From: Roseinatronobacter sp052379845
Lineage (GTDB): Bacteria; Pseudomonadota; Alphaproteobacteria; Rhodobacterales; Rhodobacteraceae
Assembly (NCBI GenBank): GCA_052379845.1
Contig: JBQTCF010000014.1
Reading direction: 5' to 3' (one strand)
DNA length: 64,000 nucleotides
Shown: piece after piece, positions 1-8,187 of the stretch
Numbering within the stretch: position 1 is the first letter of the stretch
Layout: each line of letters begins with the position of its first letter
Notes under the pieces: generated by a model
What the model saw: the letters and a program-made list of their open reading frames with translations, nothing else
Databases searched by the model: none
Told to the model about the DNA's origin: nothing
Made by a program: the position numbers and the translations under genes

Positions 1-23
1 AGGGGGCATATGCCCCCTTTTTT
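1..23 (+). terminator. Rho-independent terminator of a gene left of the window
   Basis: A perfect inverted repeat (AGGGGGCA/TGCCCCCT) is followed directly by a run of T on the + strand. This is the classical intrinsic terminator form. It probably ends a + strand transcript that lies outside the window. It may also act on the convergent minus-strand transglycosylase transcript, but the flank needed for a T-run on that strand is not visible. Confidence 0.6.
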
Positions 24-46
24 GTCCATGTTCCATCTCGCGCGCC

Positions 47-1291
47 TTACATCCCGCGCCGCAACCGTTCCAGCAAGTCGCGCGACGGCTCGCCCGTCAC
101 CGCCAGCCCCCGCGCGCGCTGATAGGCACTGATGGCCGATTGCGAATTTGGGCCAATCACGCCATCTGCCCCTTGGGTATCAAACCCCGCCCGCGTCAGC
201 AGGCGCTGAATTTCCTGCCGCTCGCCCAGGCGCAGGCCGTAGCGGTCTGGCTGGAACGTGCCGCGGATGGGTTCGCCCCCGCGCAACCGGTCTGAAAGGT
301 GCCCGATTCCAATGACATAAAATTCGGAATTATTGTAACGCGTTAAGCTTGTGAAATTGCGAAATGTCATGAAGGCTGGCCCGCGCGGCCCATCGGGTAT
401 GATGATCGAGGCCGGCCCATGATCGGGAACTGCACGCCCGTCCATATTGCGCACCCCCAATCCTGTCCAGTCCGACACTGCGCGGGAACTGCCGCGCCCG
501 GCCAGCGCGGTGTTGAACCCGTCTGGCAGGCGCACTTCGACGCCCCAGGGCTGGCCGCGTGTCCAGCCCATGCGCGCCAGATAATTCGCCGCCGATGCCA
601 GCGCATCAGTGGGATCTTCCGCCCAGATGTCGCGCCGCCCGTTGCCGGTGAAATCAACGGCATATTCCTGATATGTCGTCGGAATGAACTGCGTATGCCC
701 CATGGCGCCGGCCCATGACCCGCGCATATTGGCCGCGCTGGTGTCCCCGCGCTGCAAGATGCGCAGCGCCGCCATCAGCTGGCTTTCAAAAAACGCGCCC
801 CGCCGCCCGTCAAAGGCAAGTGTGGCCAGCGCCGAAATAACCGGAATATCGCCGCGTTCTGTGCCATAGCGCGATTCCAGCCCCCAGATGGCGGTGATCA
901 CCTCGGCCTCGACACCATAGCGCGCCTCAATGGCGCGCAAGGTGGCGCTGTGGCGCGACAAGGCCGCGCGCCCTGCCGACAGCCGTTCATCAGACACGGC
1001 GATGGACAGGTAATCTTCCAGCGTGCGGGTGAATTCAGTCTGTCTGCGGTCGCGCGCAATCACATCAGGCAGGAATCCCGCGCCGCGCAAGGCAGGGTCC
1101 AGCACATTGGCGTTTATCCCGCCTTGCAGTGCGCGGGCGCGAAACTGGGCAAGCCATGTGTCAAACGCGGCATTGGGCTGTGGTTGCATGCGGCTGGCGG
1201 GTGTCGTCGTCATCGGCACCCCCCCGCCCATACAGGCAGAAAGCGAGAATGCGGACAGTCCCGCAATACAGAAACGGCGTGTAAATAGCAT
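47..1291 (-). CDS. Lytic murein transglycosylase, MltB-type lipoprotein
   Basis: Predicted peptidoglycan lytic transglycosylase of the SLT_2/MltB family, cutting the MurNAc-GlcNAc bond with 1,6-anhydro product formation. The chosen start gives 414 aa beginning with a short lipoprotein signal and a lipobox LSAC with Cys20, so the protein should be membrane-anchored in the periplasm. The catalytic Glu is E139 in the motif IWGLESRYG, and a typical GAMGHTQFIPTTY segment follows. The C-terminal ~60 residues are a PG_binding_1 domain (QRLLTRAGFDTQGADGVIG). An in-frame ATG at 1327 would lengthen the N-terminus by 12 residues, which would put a charged stretch before the signal. It is divergent from a paralogue starting at 1556. 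Confidence 0.9.
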   Translation of the reverse strand: MLFTRRFCIAGLSAFSLSACMGGGVPMTTTPASRMQPQPNAAFDTWLAQFRARALQGGINANVLDPALRGAGFLPDVIARDRRQTEFTRTLEDYLSIAVSDERLSAGRAALSRHSATLRAIEARYGVEAEVITAIWGLESRYGTERGDIPVISALATLAFDGRRGAFFESQLMAALRILQRGDTSAANMRGSWAGAMGHTQFIPTTYQEYAVDFTGNGRRDIWAEDPTDALASAANYLARMGWTRGQPWGVEVRLPDGFNTALAGRGSSRAVSDWTGLGVRNMDGRAVPDHGPASIIIPDGPRGPAFMTFRNFTSLTRYNNSEFYVIGIGHLSDRLRGGEPIRGTFQPDRYGLRLGERQEIQRLLTRAGFDTQGADGVIGPNSQSAISAYQRARGLAVTGEPSRDLLERLRRGM

Positions 1292-1555
1292 GGCACTGCT
1301 CAACCCTTGTTGTAGTCTTGGCTTCATGCGCTTTCGGTGTTTCACTGACTTGCCGAAATGCCCGAAGCGTTCGTATGTCACAATTTCACCCCGAAAAAAC
1401 CTGTCAGCTTTTCCTGAAACTGCCCCAATGCTAGGGGAAAATGCACGCACAGAAAAGCGGCCATCAGCAAAGCCCCGCATATTGTGAACGCTGACACCTT
1501 GGTTCCCCCCGTCAGGGTCGTTAGCATGACAGCCAGCATCATATCGGGGAACGCA

Positions 1556-2785
1556 ATGTTACGTTGGACACCTGCCGCAGCCTTGGCCCTTGCATTGCCC
1601 GCATGTGGTCTTGCAAATATCGAAACGTCGCCCCGCCCAACGGCGCGCCCCGCGACGTTAAGCGCCCCCGATACTGGCAATTTTGACGCCTGGGTGGCGG
1701 CCTTCGCCCCCCGCGCACGCAACCGCGGCATAAGCCAGGCCACCTTGGACCGTGCCCTTCCCACGCTGCGCCACTTGCCCGAAACTGTTGCGCTGGACCG
1801 CCGCCAAAGTGAATTTGGCGCGCGCATATGGGAGTATCTGGACAGCACGGTTTCGGCCACGCGCATTTCGCAAGGTCAAGCCGCGCTGCGCCGCCACGCC
1901 GATATCTTGGCCCGCATCGAGGGCCGCTTTGGTGTTCCCCCGGAAGTTCTTGTGGCAATCTGGGGCATTGAATCCAGCTATGGGGCAAACCGGGGGGGCA
2001 CACATATTCTGTCATCATTGGCGACATTGGCCAAGGACGGGCGGCGCGGCGAATTCTTTGAAGAACAATTGCTGGACGCGCTGCGCATCATACAGGCGGG
2101 CGATATCAGCGCGCAGGCCATGATAGGGTCATGGGCGGGCGCGTTTGGACATATGCAGTTCATGCCGTCCAGTTTTCTGACCTATGCGGTGGATTTCACC
2201 GGCGACGGGCGGCGCGATGTCTGGGCCGATGACCCCACAGATGCGCTGGCGTCGGCGGCGAATTATCTGACGCGGCGCGGCTGGACACGCGGCCAGCCCT
2301 GGGCGCGAGAGGTTGTTTTGCCCGACGGGTTTGATTTACGCCTGACGGGGCAGGCCCAACCCGCCGCAGACTGGGCGCGCGCAGGCGTGCGCGTGGCCGC
2401 AGGCGCACCCTTGCAGTCAGGTCAGGCGCGGCTGCTTCTGCCAGGCGGCGCGCGCGGCCCGGCGTTTCTGGCATATGGCAATTATGATGTTCTGAAGGAA
2501 TATAACCTGTCGGACGCCTATGTTCTGGCCGTGGGCCATTTGTCCGACCGGTTGCGCGGGGGTGCAGCGCTGCAGGGCAGCTGGCCACGCGGTGACAGGC
2601 CCCTGACAGGGGACGAACGGCGCGCCTTGCAGCGCCGCCTGAACGCCCTTGGTCATGACACCGGCGGGATAGATGGGCGCATAGGCCCTGCCACTGTTGC
2701 CGCTGTGCAGGCCTGGCAGAAGTCACAGGGCCTTGCCCCGGATGGCTATGTCAACGCGGATTTGCTGCGCCAGATTTTGCCGTAA
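1556..2785 (+). CDS. Lytic murein transglycosylase, MltB-type lipoprotein (paralogue)
   Basis: Second SLT_2/MltB-family lytic transglycosylase, 409 aa. The start at 1556 is preceded by CGGGGA at suitable spacing and gives a clean lipoprotein signal with lipobox LPAC, Cys17. Catalytic Glu is E139 in IWGIESSYG, at the same residue number as in the divergent paralogue. GAFGHMQFMPSSF and the C-terminal PG_binding_1 domain (LNALGHDTGGIDGRIG) are also shared. Longer in-frame starts at 1484 and 1526 would hide the signal sequence. The two genes are colinear over their whole length and arranged head to head, which suggests an inverted duplication of a peptidoglycan remodelling enzyme. Confidence 0.9.
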   Translation: MLRWTPAAALALALPACGLANIETSPRPTARPATLSAPDTGNFDAWVAAFAPRARNRGISQATLDRALPTLRHLPETVALDRRQSEFGARIWEYLDSTVSATRISQGQAALRRHADILARIEGRFGVPPEVLVAIWGIESSYGANRGGTHILSSLATLAKDGRRGEFFEEQLLDALRIIQAGDISAQAMIGSWAGAFGHMQFMPSSFLTYAVDFTGDGRRDVWADDPTDALASAANYLTRRGWTRGQPWAREVVLPDGFDLRLTGQAQPAADWARAGVRVAAGAPLQSGQARLLLPGGARGPAFLAYGNYDVLKEYNLSDAYVLAVGHLSDRLRGGAALQGSWPRGDRPLTGDERRALQRRLNALGHDTGGIDGRIGPATVAAVQAWQKSQGLAPDGYVNADLLRQILP

Positions 2786-2828
2786 CCCCCTTGTCGGAAA
2801 GCGGGGGATGCGGTAGATCGGACATTAA

Positions 2829-2847
2829 TGTTATAATATATCATAAC
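2829..2847. promoter_or_regulatory. Zur-like operator upstream of the CobW-family gene
   Basis: An AT-rich palindrome sits 14 bp before the start codon in otherwise GC-rich DNA. The 15-mer TGTTATAATATATCA (2829-2843) differs at two positions from the palindrome TGTTATGATATAACA between zur and znuA (35857-35871). A second dyad reading is GTTAT-N8-ATAAC (2830-2847). Similarity to the zur/znuA site is seen directly; binding by Zur is inferred. Confidence 0.6.
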
Positions 2848-2860
2848 TGAAAGGTCCCCC

Positions 2861-4072
2861 ATGTCCGTTTCCGACCCCCGCCTGCCCGTCACTGTGTTGT
2901 CGGGGTTTCTGGGCGCAGGCAAAACAACGCTGCTGAACCATGTCCTGAACAACCGCGACGGCCGCCGCGTGGCCGTCATTGTCAATGACATGTCCGAAGT
3001 GAATATTGACGCTGACCTTGTTGAGGCAGGTGTGGACCTCAACCGCGGCGAAGAGAAGCTGGTGGAAATGTCCAACGGCTGCATCTGCTGCACGCTGCGC
3101 GATGATCTGCTGGCCGAAGTGCGCAGACTGGCGCAGGAAGGGCGCTTTGACTACTTGCTGATCGAATCCACCGGCATTTCCGAACCGTTGCCTGTGGCCG
3201 CCACGTTTGAATTCCGCGATGAACAGGGCGAAAGCCTGATGGATGTGGCGCGGATGGATACAATGGTCACGGTGGTGGATGCGGTCAACCTGCTGCGTGA
3301 TTTTTCCAGCCATGATTTCCTGTCGGATCGGGGCGAAACACTGGGCGAAGATGATGAACGCAGCCTTGTTGATTTGCTGACTGATCAGATTGAATTTGCG
3401 GATGTCATCATCCTGAACAAGGTCACGGATGCAGGGGCCGCGCAAGCCGATGCGGCGCGCAAGATCATCAAGGCACTGAACCCTGACGCACGCCTGATTG
3501 AAACCGACCAGTCGCAGGTGGCCGCAGACCAGATTTTTGACACTGGCCTGTTTGATTTTGACACCGCCCATGAACACCCGCTTTGGGCGAAGGAGCTTTA
3601 CGGTTTTGCCGATCATGTGCCCGAAACCGAAGAATACGGCGTCACCTCGTTTGTCTATCGCGCGCGCAGGCCGTTTGATCCCGCCAGGGTGCATGCGGTG
3701 CTCAATGGCGACCTGCCCGGTGTGATCCGCGCCAAGGGGCATTTCTGGCTGGCAACGCGGCCCAATTGGGTGGCAGAATTTTCGCTGGCGGGCGCGATGT
3801 CCAGTGTCACGCCGCTGGGGGGGTGGTGGGCGGCGGTGCCGCGCGACCGCTGGCCCGACCACGCAGGGGCATTGGAAAAAATGCGCGAAAACTGGGTAGA
3901 GCCATGGGGCGACAGGCGGCAGGAACTGGTTTTCATTGGCGCAGGCATGGATCACGCCGCGTTGAGTGCCAAACTGGATGCCTGCTTGCTGGACACAGAC
4001 AGTTTTACGCCTGAATTCTGGGCCGATATGGCAGACCCGTTCCCCGGATGGGGCCAGCGCAAGGCGGCGTAA
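2861..4072 (+). CDS. CobW/COG0523-family GTP-binding metal chaperone (zinc-type)
   Basis: 403-aa G3E-family P-loop GTPase. Walker A is GFLGAGKTT (residues 15-23), followed by the metal-binding GCICC motif (residues 73-77), a guanine-specificity motif LNKVTD, and a C-terminal CobW_C domain. COG0523 proteins insert or allocate metals. Members under Zur control (ZigA, YciC, ZNG1-like) work under zinc limitation. The Zur-like operator just upstream supports a zinc role over cobalamin synthesis; no cob genes are nearby. The small DUF6525 gene starts four bases after its stop, so the two are probably co-transcribed. The family call is firm; the metal is inferred. Confidence 0.88.
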   Translation: MSVSDPRLPVTVLSGFLGAGKTTLLNHVLNNRDGRRVAVIVNDMSEVNIDADLVEAGVDLNRGEEKLVEMSNGCICCTLRDDLLAEVRRLAQEGRFDYLLIESTGISEPLPVAATFEFRDEQGESLMDVARMDTMVTVVDAVNLLRDFSSHDFLSDRGETLGEDDERSLVDLLTDQIEFADVIILNKVTDAGAAQADAARKIIKALNPDARLIETDQSQVAADQIFDTGLFDFDTAHEHPLWAKELYGFADHVPETEEYGVTSFVYRARRPFDPARVHAVLNGDLPGVIRAKGHFWLATRPNWVAEFSLAGAMSSVTPLGGWWAAVPRDRWPDHAGALEKMRENWVEPWGDRRQELVFIGAGMDHAALSAKLDACLLDTDSFTPEFWADMADPFPGWGQRKAA

Positions 4073-4075
4073 GCG

Positions 4076-4345
4076 ATGGCGTCGAACCTGCAATCCACTT
4101 TGCGCAGGCGGTCCAGCCCGATGGCTGAATTCGACCGCCTGCCCCCTGAGTTGCGCCACTGGCTGGCGCATGCCGCGCTGCCATGGTCAGCGCGGTCCGC
4201 GCTGCGGCTGTGGCACAAGGCGGCGCGCCGGGTTGGGCGGGACCCGAAGGTAATTCTGGCCCATCTGGCCCGCGCTGAAGCGCGCAGTCTTGCCAGGGAT
4301 AGTCGCGCCATCTGGGGGGACGGGTATCCGCTGATGCGGGAGTAG
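4076..4345 (+). CDS. DUF6525-type small protein
   Basis: 89-aa basic, Arg/Ala-rich protein with no signal peptide or membrane segment. The central stretch (LPPELRHWLAHAALPWSARS) resembles the DUF6525 family of Rhodobacterales, recognised from memory only. Function is unknown. It begins three bases after the CobW-family stop, so it is likely translated from the same message and may be expressed under the same zinc-responsive control. Confidence 0.6.
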   Translation: MASNLQSTLRRRSSPMAEFDRLPPELRHWLAHAALPWSARSALRLWHKAARRVGRDPKVILAHLARAEARSLARDSRAIWGDGYPLMRE

Positions 4346-4634
4346 AGAGGGTGCGACAGCGGGGGAGTATTGGCCTGAAGGGGACGTTCGCGGGAATGAC
4401 CCAGTGCGGAATCAAGGCCGCAGGCCGCCGCACTATCGGCGGGCCGTCCCGCGGCCTGCCGATGACCCGAAGCTGTGCCAGGCGATTGAAATCAGGAATA
4501 TTCCGCGTGGATAAAGTGCATTCCTAATATGTCGGATCGGCAGACCCCGGCCCGCCGACAGCGCGGGCTTTATCCAAGGGCGAAGGGCAGCTTAAGGCCA
4601 AAAGCGACAACCACATACTGCAAGCCAGGCCGTG
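4346..4634. other. Intergenic region with inverted repeats, no gene seen
   Basis: 289 bp between the convergent DUF6525 and proA genes. It holds a perfect 9-bp inverted repeat (GCAGGCCGC at 4420-4428, GCGGCCTGC at 4451-4459) and a wider-spaced GGATAAAG/CTTTATCC pair. Neither is followed by a T-run. No ORF with a credible ribosome binding site was found. It may contain bidirectional, possibly factor-dependent termination signals. Confidence 0.35.
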
Positions 4635-5894
4635 TCAGGCGCGCACAGTTCCGTCCCCTGTGACCAGATACTTGAAACTGGTCAACTGCTCGGCGCCGAC
4701 CGGACCACGCGCATGCATCTTGCCCGTCGCAATGCCAATTTCCGCGCCAAGGCCAAATTCGCCGCCATCGGCAAATTGCGTGGACGCATTGCGCATCAGG
4801 ATTGCACTGTCCAGACCTGCAAAAAACCGCGCGGCGACTGTGTCATCTTCGGTCAGAATAGCGTCTGTGTGCTGCGACCCATAGGTGCGGATATGCGCCA
4901 TAGCGGCATCCACATCATCCACCACAGCGGCGGCCATGATCTTGTCCAGATATTCCTGCCCGAAATCATCAGGCGCTGCAGCCGTGACGCCGGGCAAATG
5001 CTGCAAGCCTGCGCCAACCCGCATTTCCACCCCTGCGCCAACCAGATCCGCAATAATCTGCGCGCCCAGCCCGTCCACAATGTCGCGGTGCAGCAACAGG
5101 CATTCTGCCGCGCCACAAATCCCTGTGCGCCGCGTCTTGGCGTTCAGCACCACGCGGCGCGCTTTTTCAGGGTCGGCATGGGCATCTACATAGATATGGC
5201 AAATCCCTTCCAGATGGGCAAAAACCGGCACGCGCGCTTCGCGTTGCACCAGCCCCACCAGCCCCTTGCCGCCGCGCGGCACAATCACGTCAATATATTC
5301 AACCATGCGCAGCATATCGCCCACTGCGGCGCGGTCCGTGGTCTGCACCAGTTGAATGGCATCTTCGGGCAGGTCTGCGGCGCGCAACCCTTGAACAAGG
5401 GCGGCATGAATGGCGCGCGAGGAATGGAAGCTTTCAGACCCACCGCGCAAAATGACAGCATTGCCCGCCTTGAGGCATAACGCGCCCGCATCGGCGGTCA
5501 CATTGGGGCGCGATTCGTAAATCACCCCCACCACCCCCAAAGGCGTGCGCACCCGCGCGATGTGCAACCCTGTGGGCTGGTCCCATTCCGTAATGATCTG
5601 GCCCACCGGATCATCCTGCGCGGCAATTGTGCGCAGCGCATCGCACATGGCGGAAATGCGCCCGTCTTCCAGCATCAGCCGGTCCAGCATGGCAGGCGAC
5701 AGCCCTTTTTGCTGGGCGGCGTCCATATCAATGGCATTGGCGGCAATCACGTCCGCGCGCTGCGCCCAAAGCGCATCTGCGGCCGATGTCAGCGCGCGCG
5801 CCTTCGCGTCTGACGGGGCCATGGCCAGCACTTGCGCGGCGGCGCGCGCGCGGCGGCCCATATACTGCATTTCGGATGAAATCTCAGTGCTCAT
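4635..5894 (-). CDS. proA: Gamma-glutamyl phosphate reductase
   Basis: 419-aa glutamate-5-semialdehyde dehydrogenase, the second enzyme of proline synthesis. It reduces gamma-glutamyl phosphate with NADPH to glutamate semialdehyde in the cytoplasm. It has the aldehyde-dehydrogenase-like fold of the ProA family, with the conserved segments YESRPNVTADAGALCLKAGN and the Cys-containing RRTGICGAAECLL. Length matches the family (~420 aa). It overlaps the upstream proB by 4 bp, so the order obgE-proB-proA reads as one translationally coupled operon. Confidence 0.95.
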   Translation of the reverse strand: MSTEISSEMQYMGRRARAAAQVLAMAPSDAKARALTSAADALWAQRADVIAANAIDMDAAQQKGLSPAMLDRLMLEDGRISAMCDALRTIAAQDDPVGQIITEWDQPTGLHIARVRTPLGVVGVIYESRPNVTADAGALCLKAGNAVILRGGSESFHSSRAIHAALVQGLRAADLPEDAIQLVQTTDRAAVGDMLRMVEYIDVIVPRGGKGLVGLVQREARVPVFAHLEGICHIYVDAHADPEKARRVVLNAKTRRTGICGAAECLLLHRDIVDGLGAQIIADLVGAGVEMRVGAGLQHLPGVTAAAPDDFGQEYLDKIMAAAVVDDVDAAMAHIRTYGSQHTDAILTEDDTVAARFFAGLDSAILMRNASTQFADGGEFGLGAEIGIATGKMHARGPVGAEQLTSFKYLVTGDGTVRA

Positions 5895-7006
5895 AACGCC
5901 ATCTCGTCCCTGTGAATAAGGGCCACGCGGCCCGGATAGTTCAGAATTTCAGCAATCTCGCGGGAATGATGGCCCGCAATGGCCGTGGCTTCAAGACTTG
6001 AATAGCCCGCAAGCCCCAAGCCCAACAGCCCTGACGGGCCGTGAATTTCCACCGGGTCCCCGCGCTGAAACAGCCCGACAACATGCGTAACCCCCGCTGG
6101 CAATAATGACTTGCCTTGCTGCAAGGCGCGTTGCGCGCCCGCATCGACATGCACCACGCCCTTGGGCTTCATCGCGGCAATCCAGCCCTTGCGGGCGGAA
6201 CGCGGGTCGCCTTGGGGGGCGAAGACGGTTGCATTCGCGCCCTTCAGCACGCCATCCAGCGCATGCATGGCAGCCCCTGCGGCAATAATCATGGCGCAGC
6301 CTGCCGCCGTGGCAGTCTTGGCGGCCATGACCTTGGTTTTCATGCCCCCCTTGGACAGGCCCGACACCGGATCACCGGCCATGGCCTCAATTTCCGGGGA
6401 GATGGTGTCGACAAAATCGAAGCGGCGCGCGGTCGGGTCGGTCTGGGGGTTGCTGGTATACAGCCCGTCCACATCTGACAGCAAAACCAGCACATCCGCG
6501 CCAATGGTCACGGCCACTTGCGCGGCCAGCCTGTCATTGTCGCCATAGCGGATTTCATCAGTGGCGATGGTGTCGTTTTCATTGACAATTGGCACCACCC
6601 CCAACCCCAGAAGGGTGGACAGCGTGGCGCGGGAATTCAGGTATCGGCGGCGGTCATGGGTATCTTCCAGCGTCAGCAGAACCTGGCCTGCGGTAATGCC
6701 ATGGGGGGCCAGCGCTTCTTCATAGGCGCGCGCCAGCTGGATTTGCCCGACAGAGGCCGCTGCCTGACTTTGCTCCAGCGCCAGTACACCACCGGGCAGG
6801 CCCAACGCCCCGCGCCCCAACGCGATGGACCCCGACGACACGACAACAACATCCGCGCCCCGCGCGCGTAGCGCGGCCACGTCCTGCGCCAGCGCATGCA
6901 GCCATGCCGCACGCAAACTGCCCTGTTCCACCAATAGCGCCGATCCGATCTTGACCACGACCCGGCGCGCCTGTGACAGCGTCGCCGCTGCGGTCAGGGT
7001 TGCCAT
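5891..7006 (-). CDS. proB: Glutamate 5-kinase
   Basis: 371-aa ATP-dependent kinase making gamma-glutamyl phosphate, the committed and normally proline-inhibited step of proline synthesis. The amino-acid kinase domain starts at VVKIGSALLV and contains VVSSGSIALG and the substrate-binding VPIVNENDTIATDE. The last ~90 residues form a PUA domain (GVVHVDAGAQRALQQGKSLL). Length agrees with PUA-containing ProB. It overlaps proA by 4 bp and obgE by 13 bp, which indicates translational coupling. Confidence 0.95.
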   Translation of the reverse strand: MATLTAAATLSQARRVVVKIGSALLVEQGSLRAAWLHALAQDVAALRARGADVVVVSSGSIALGRGALGLPGGVLALEQSQAAASVGQIQLARAYEEALAPHGITAGQVLLTLEDTHDRRRYLNSRATLSTLLGLGVVPIVNENDTIATDEIRYGDNDRLAAQVAVTIGADVLVLLSDVDGLYTSNPQTDPTARRFDFVDTISPEIEAMAGDPVSGLSKGGMKTKVMAAKTATAAGCAMIIAAGAAMHALDGVLKGANATVFAPQGDPRSARKGWIAAMKPKGVVHVDAGAQRALQQGKSLLPAGVTHVVGLFQRGDPVEIHGPSGLLGLGLAGYSSLEATAIAGHHSREIAEILNYPGRVALIHRDEMAL

Positions 7007-8019
7007 GGCTCGTCATCCTGTTCGACATGTTTGCCCTTGTCGATCCGCGCCAGCAGCGCGCGCAATATGGCGGGCATGCCTTCGCCTGATACCGCTGATA
7101 TCATATGCACCTCGCGCCCGCAGGCCGCTTCCAGCGCGGCGCGTTTTTCGGCGCGTTCCTCCTCATCAAGGGCGTCAATCTTGTTAAGCGCAATGATGCG
7201 CGGTTTCAGCGCAACATCATGGGAATAGGCGTCCAGTTCCGTATCGATGATGCGCCAGTCTTCGGCCACATCATCAGCGGTGCCATCAACAAGTTGCAAC
7301 AACACTGCGCAGCGTTCGACATGGCCCAGAAACTGGTCGCCCAGCCCGCGCCCTTCGCTTGCGCCCTCAATAAGGCCGGGAATGTCGGCCATGACGAATT
7401 CGCGCCCGTCAATGCCCACAACACCCAAATTCGGGTGCAGCGTGGTGAAGGGGTAATCAGCAATTTTGGGGCGTGCATTGGACGTGGCCGCCAAAAACGT
7501 GGATTTCCCCGCATTGGGCAGGCCCGCAAGCCCTGCATCGGCAATCAGTTTCAGGCGCAACCATATGGTGCGTTCCACACCGGGCTGGCCGGAATTGGCG
7601 CGGCGCGGTGCCTGATTGGTGGCCGATTTGAACTGCAGGTTGCCCCAGCCACCATTGCCGCCCTTGGCCAGCAACAACCGCTGGCCCAGTTCGGTCAGGT
7701 CGGCAATCACGGTTTCCTGATCTTCATCCAGAATTTCAGTGCCCACCGGCACGCGCAAGGTGACGGACGCGCCGTCCTTGCCGGTGCGCCCCTGCCCCAT
7801 GCCCGGCTGGCCGGAATTGGCGAAGAAATGTTGCTGGAACCGGAAATCGATCAGGGTGTTCAGGCTGTCCACCACTTCGACCCAGACATCGCCGCCGCGC
7901 CCGCCATCGCCGCCGTCAGGGCCGCCATATTCGATGAATTTTTCGCGCCGGAAGGACACGCAGCCCGAACCGCCCCCGCCCGAACGGATATGGACCTTGG
8001 CCAGATCAAGGAATTTCAT
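6994..8019 (-). CDS. obgE: GTPase Obg/CgtA
   Basis: 341-aa essential GTPase involved in late 50S subunit assembly and stress control. It has the glycine-rich Obg fold (KVHIRSGGGGSGCVSFRREK), followed by a G domain with GLPNAGKSTF, the DIPGLIEG switch and LNKIDAL. The start at 8019 is preceded by AGAAAG in GAGAAAGAC; the in-frame start at 8055 would add 12 residues not usual for the family. It is the first gene of the obgE-proB-proA block. rpmA and rplU, which often lie upstream of obgE, are not in the 168 bp before the next gene. Confidence 0.95.
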   Translation of the reverse strand: MKFLDLAKVHIRSGGGGSGCVSFRREKFIEYGGPDGGDGGRGGDVWVEVVDSLNTLIDFRFQQHFFANSGQPGMGQGRTGKDGASVTLRVPVGTEILDEDQETVIADLTELGQRLLLAKGGNGGWGNLQFKSATNQAPRRANSGQPGVERTIWLRLKLIADAGLAGLPNAGKSTFLAATSNARPKIADYPFTTLHPNLGVVGIDGREFVMADIPGLIEGASEGRGLGDQFLGHVERCAVLLQLVDGTADDVAEDWRIIDTELDAYSHDVALKPRIIALNKIDALDEEERAEKRAALEAACGREVHMISAVSGEGMPAILRALLARIDKGKHVEQDDEPWQP

Positions 8020-8187
8020 GTCTTTCTCATGCGCCCCGTGTGTTGTCATGCCCAAAAGCGCGCCAGTCCTTCAGGACATTGCGGCACGCTTTGGCATTTT
8101 GCTTCAAGCAATCCCGCCATGGGGCTATGCCCCTTGCTGCCGGATTTGATGTAGCGCTTACAGGGAATCGCGCGCGGCCTCAAGCAC

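Noticed and set aside
2831..4171. 446-codon open frame antisense to the CobW-family gene
   Set aside because: It mirrors a well-supported GTPase gene, has a composition rich in Arg/His/Gln as expected from antisense GC-rich codons, and has no ribosome binding site or domain.
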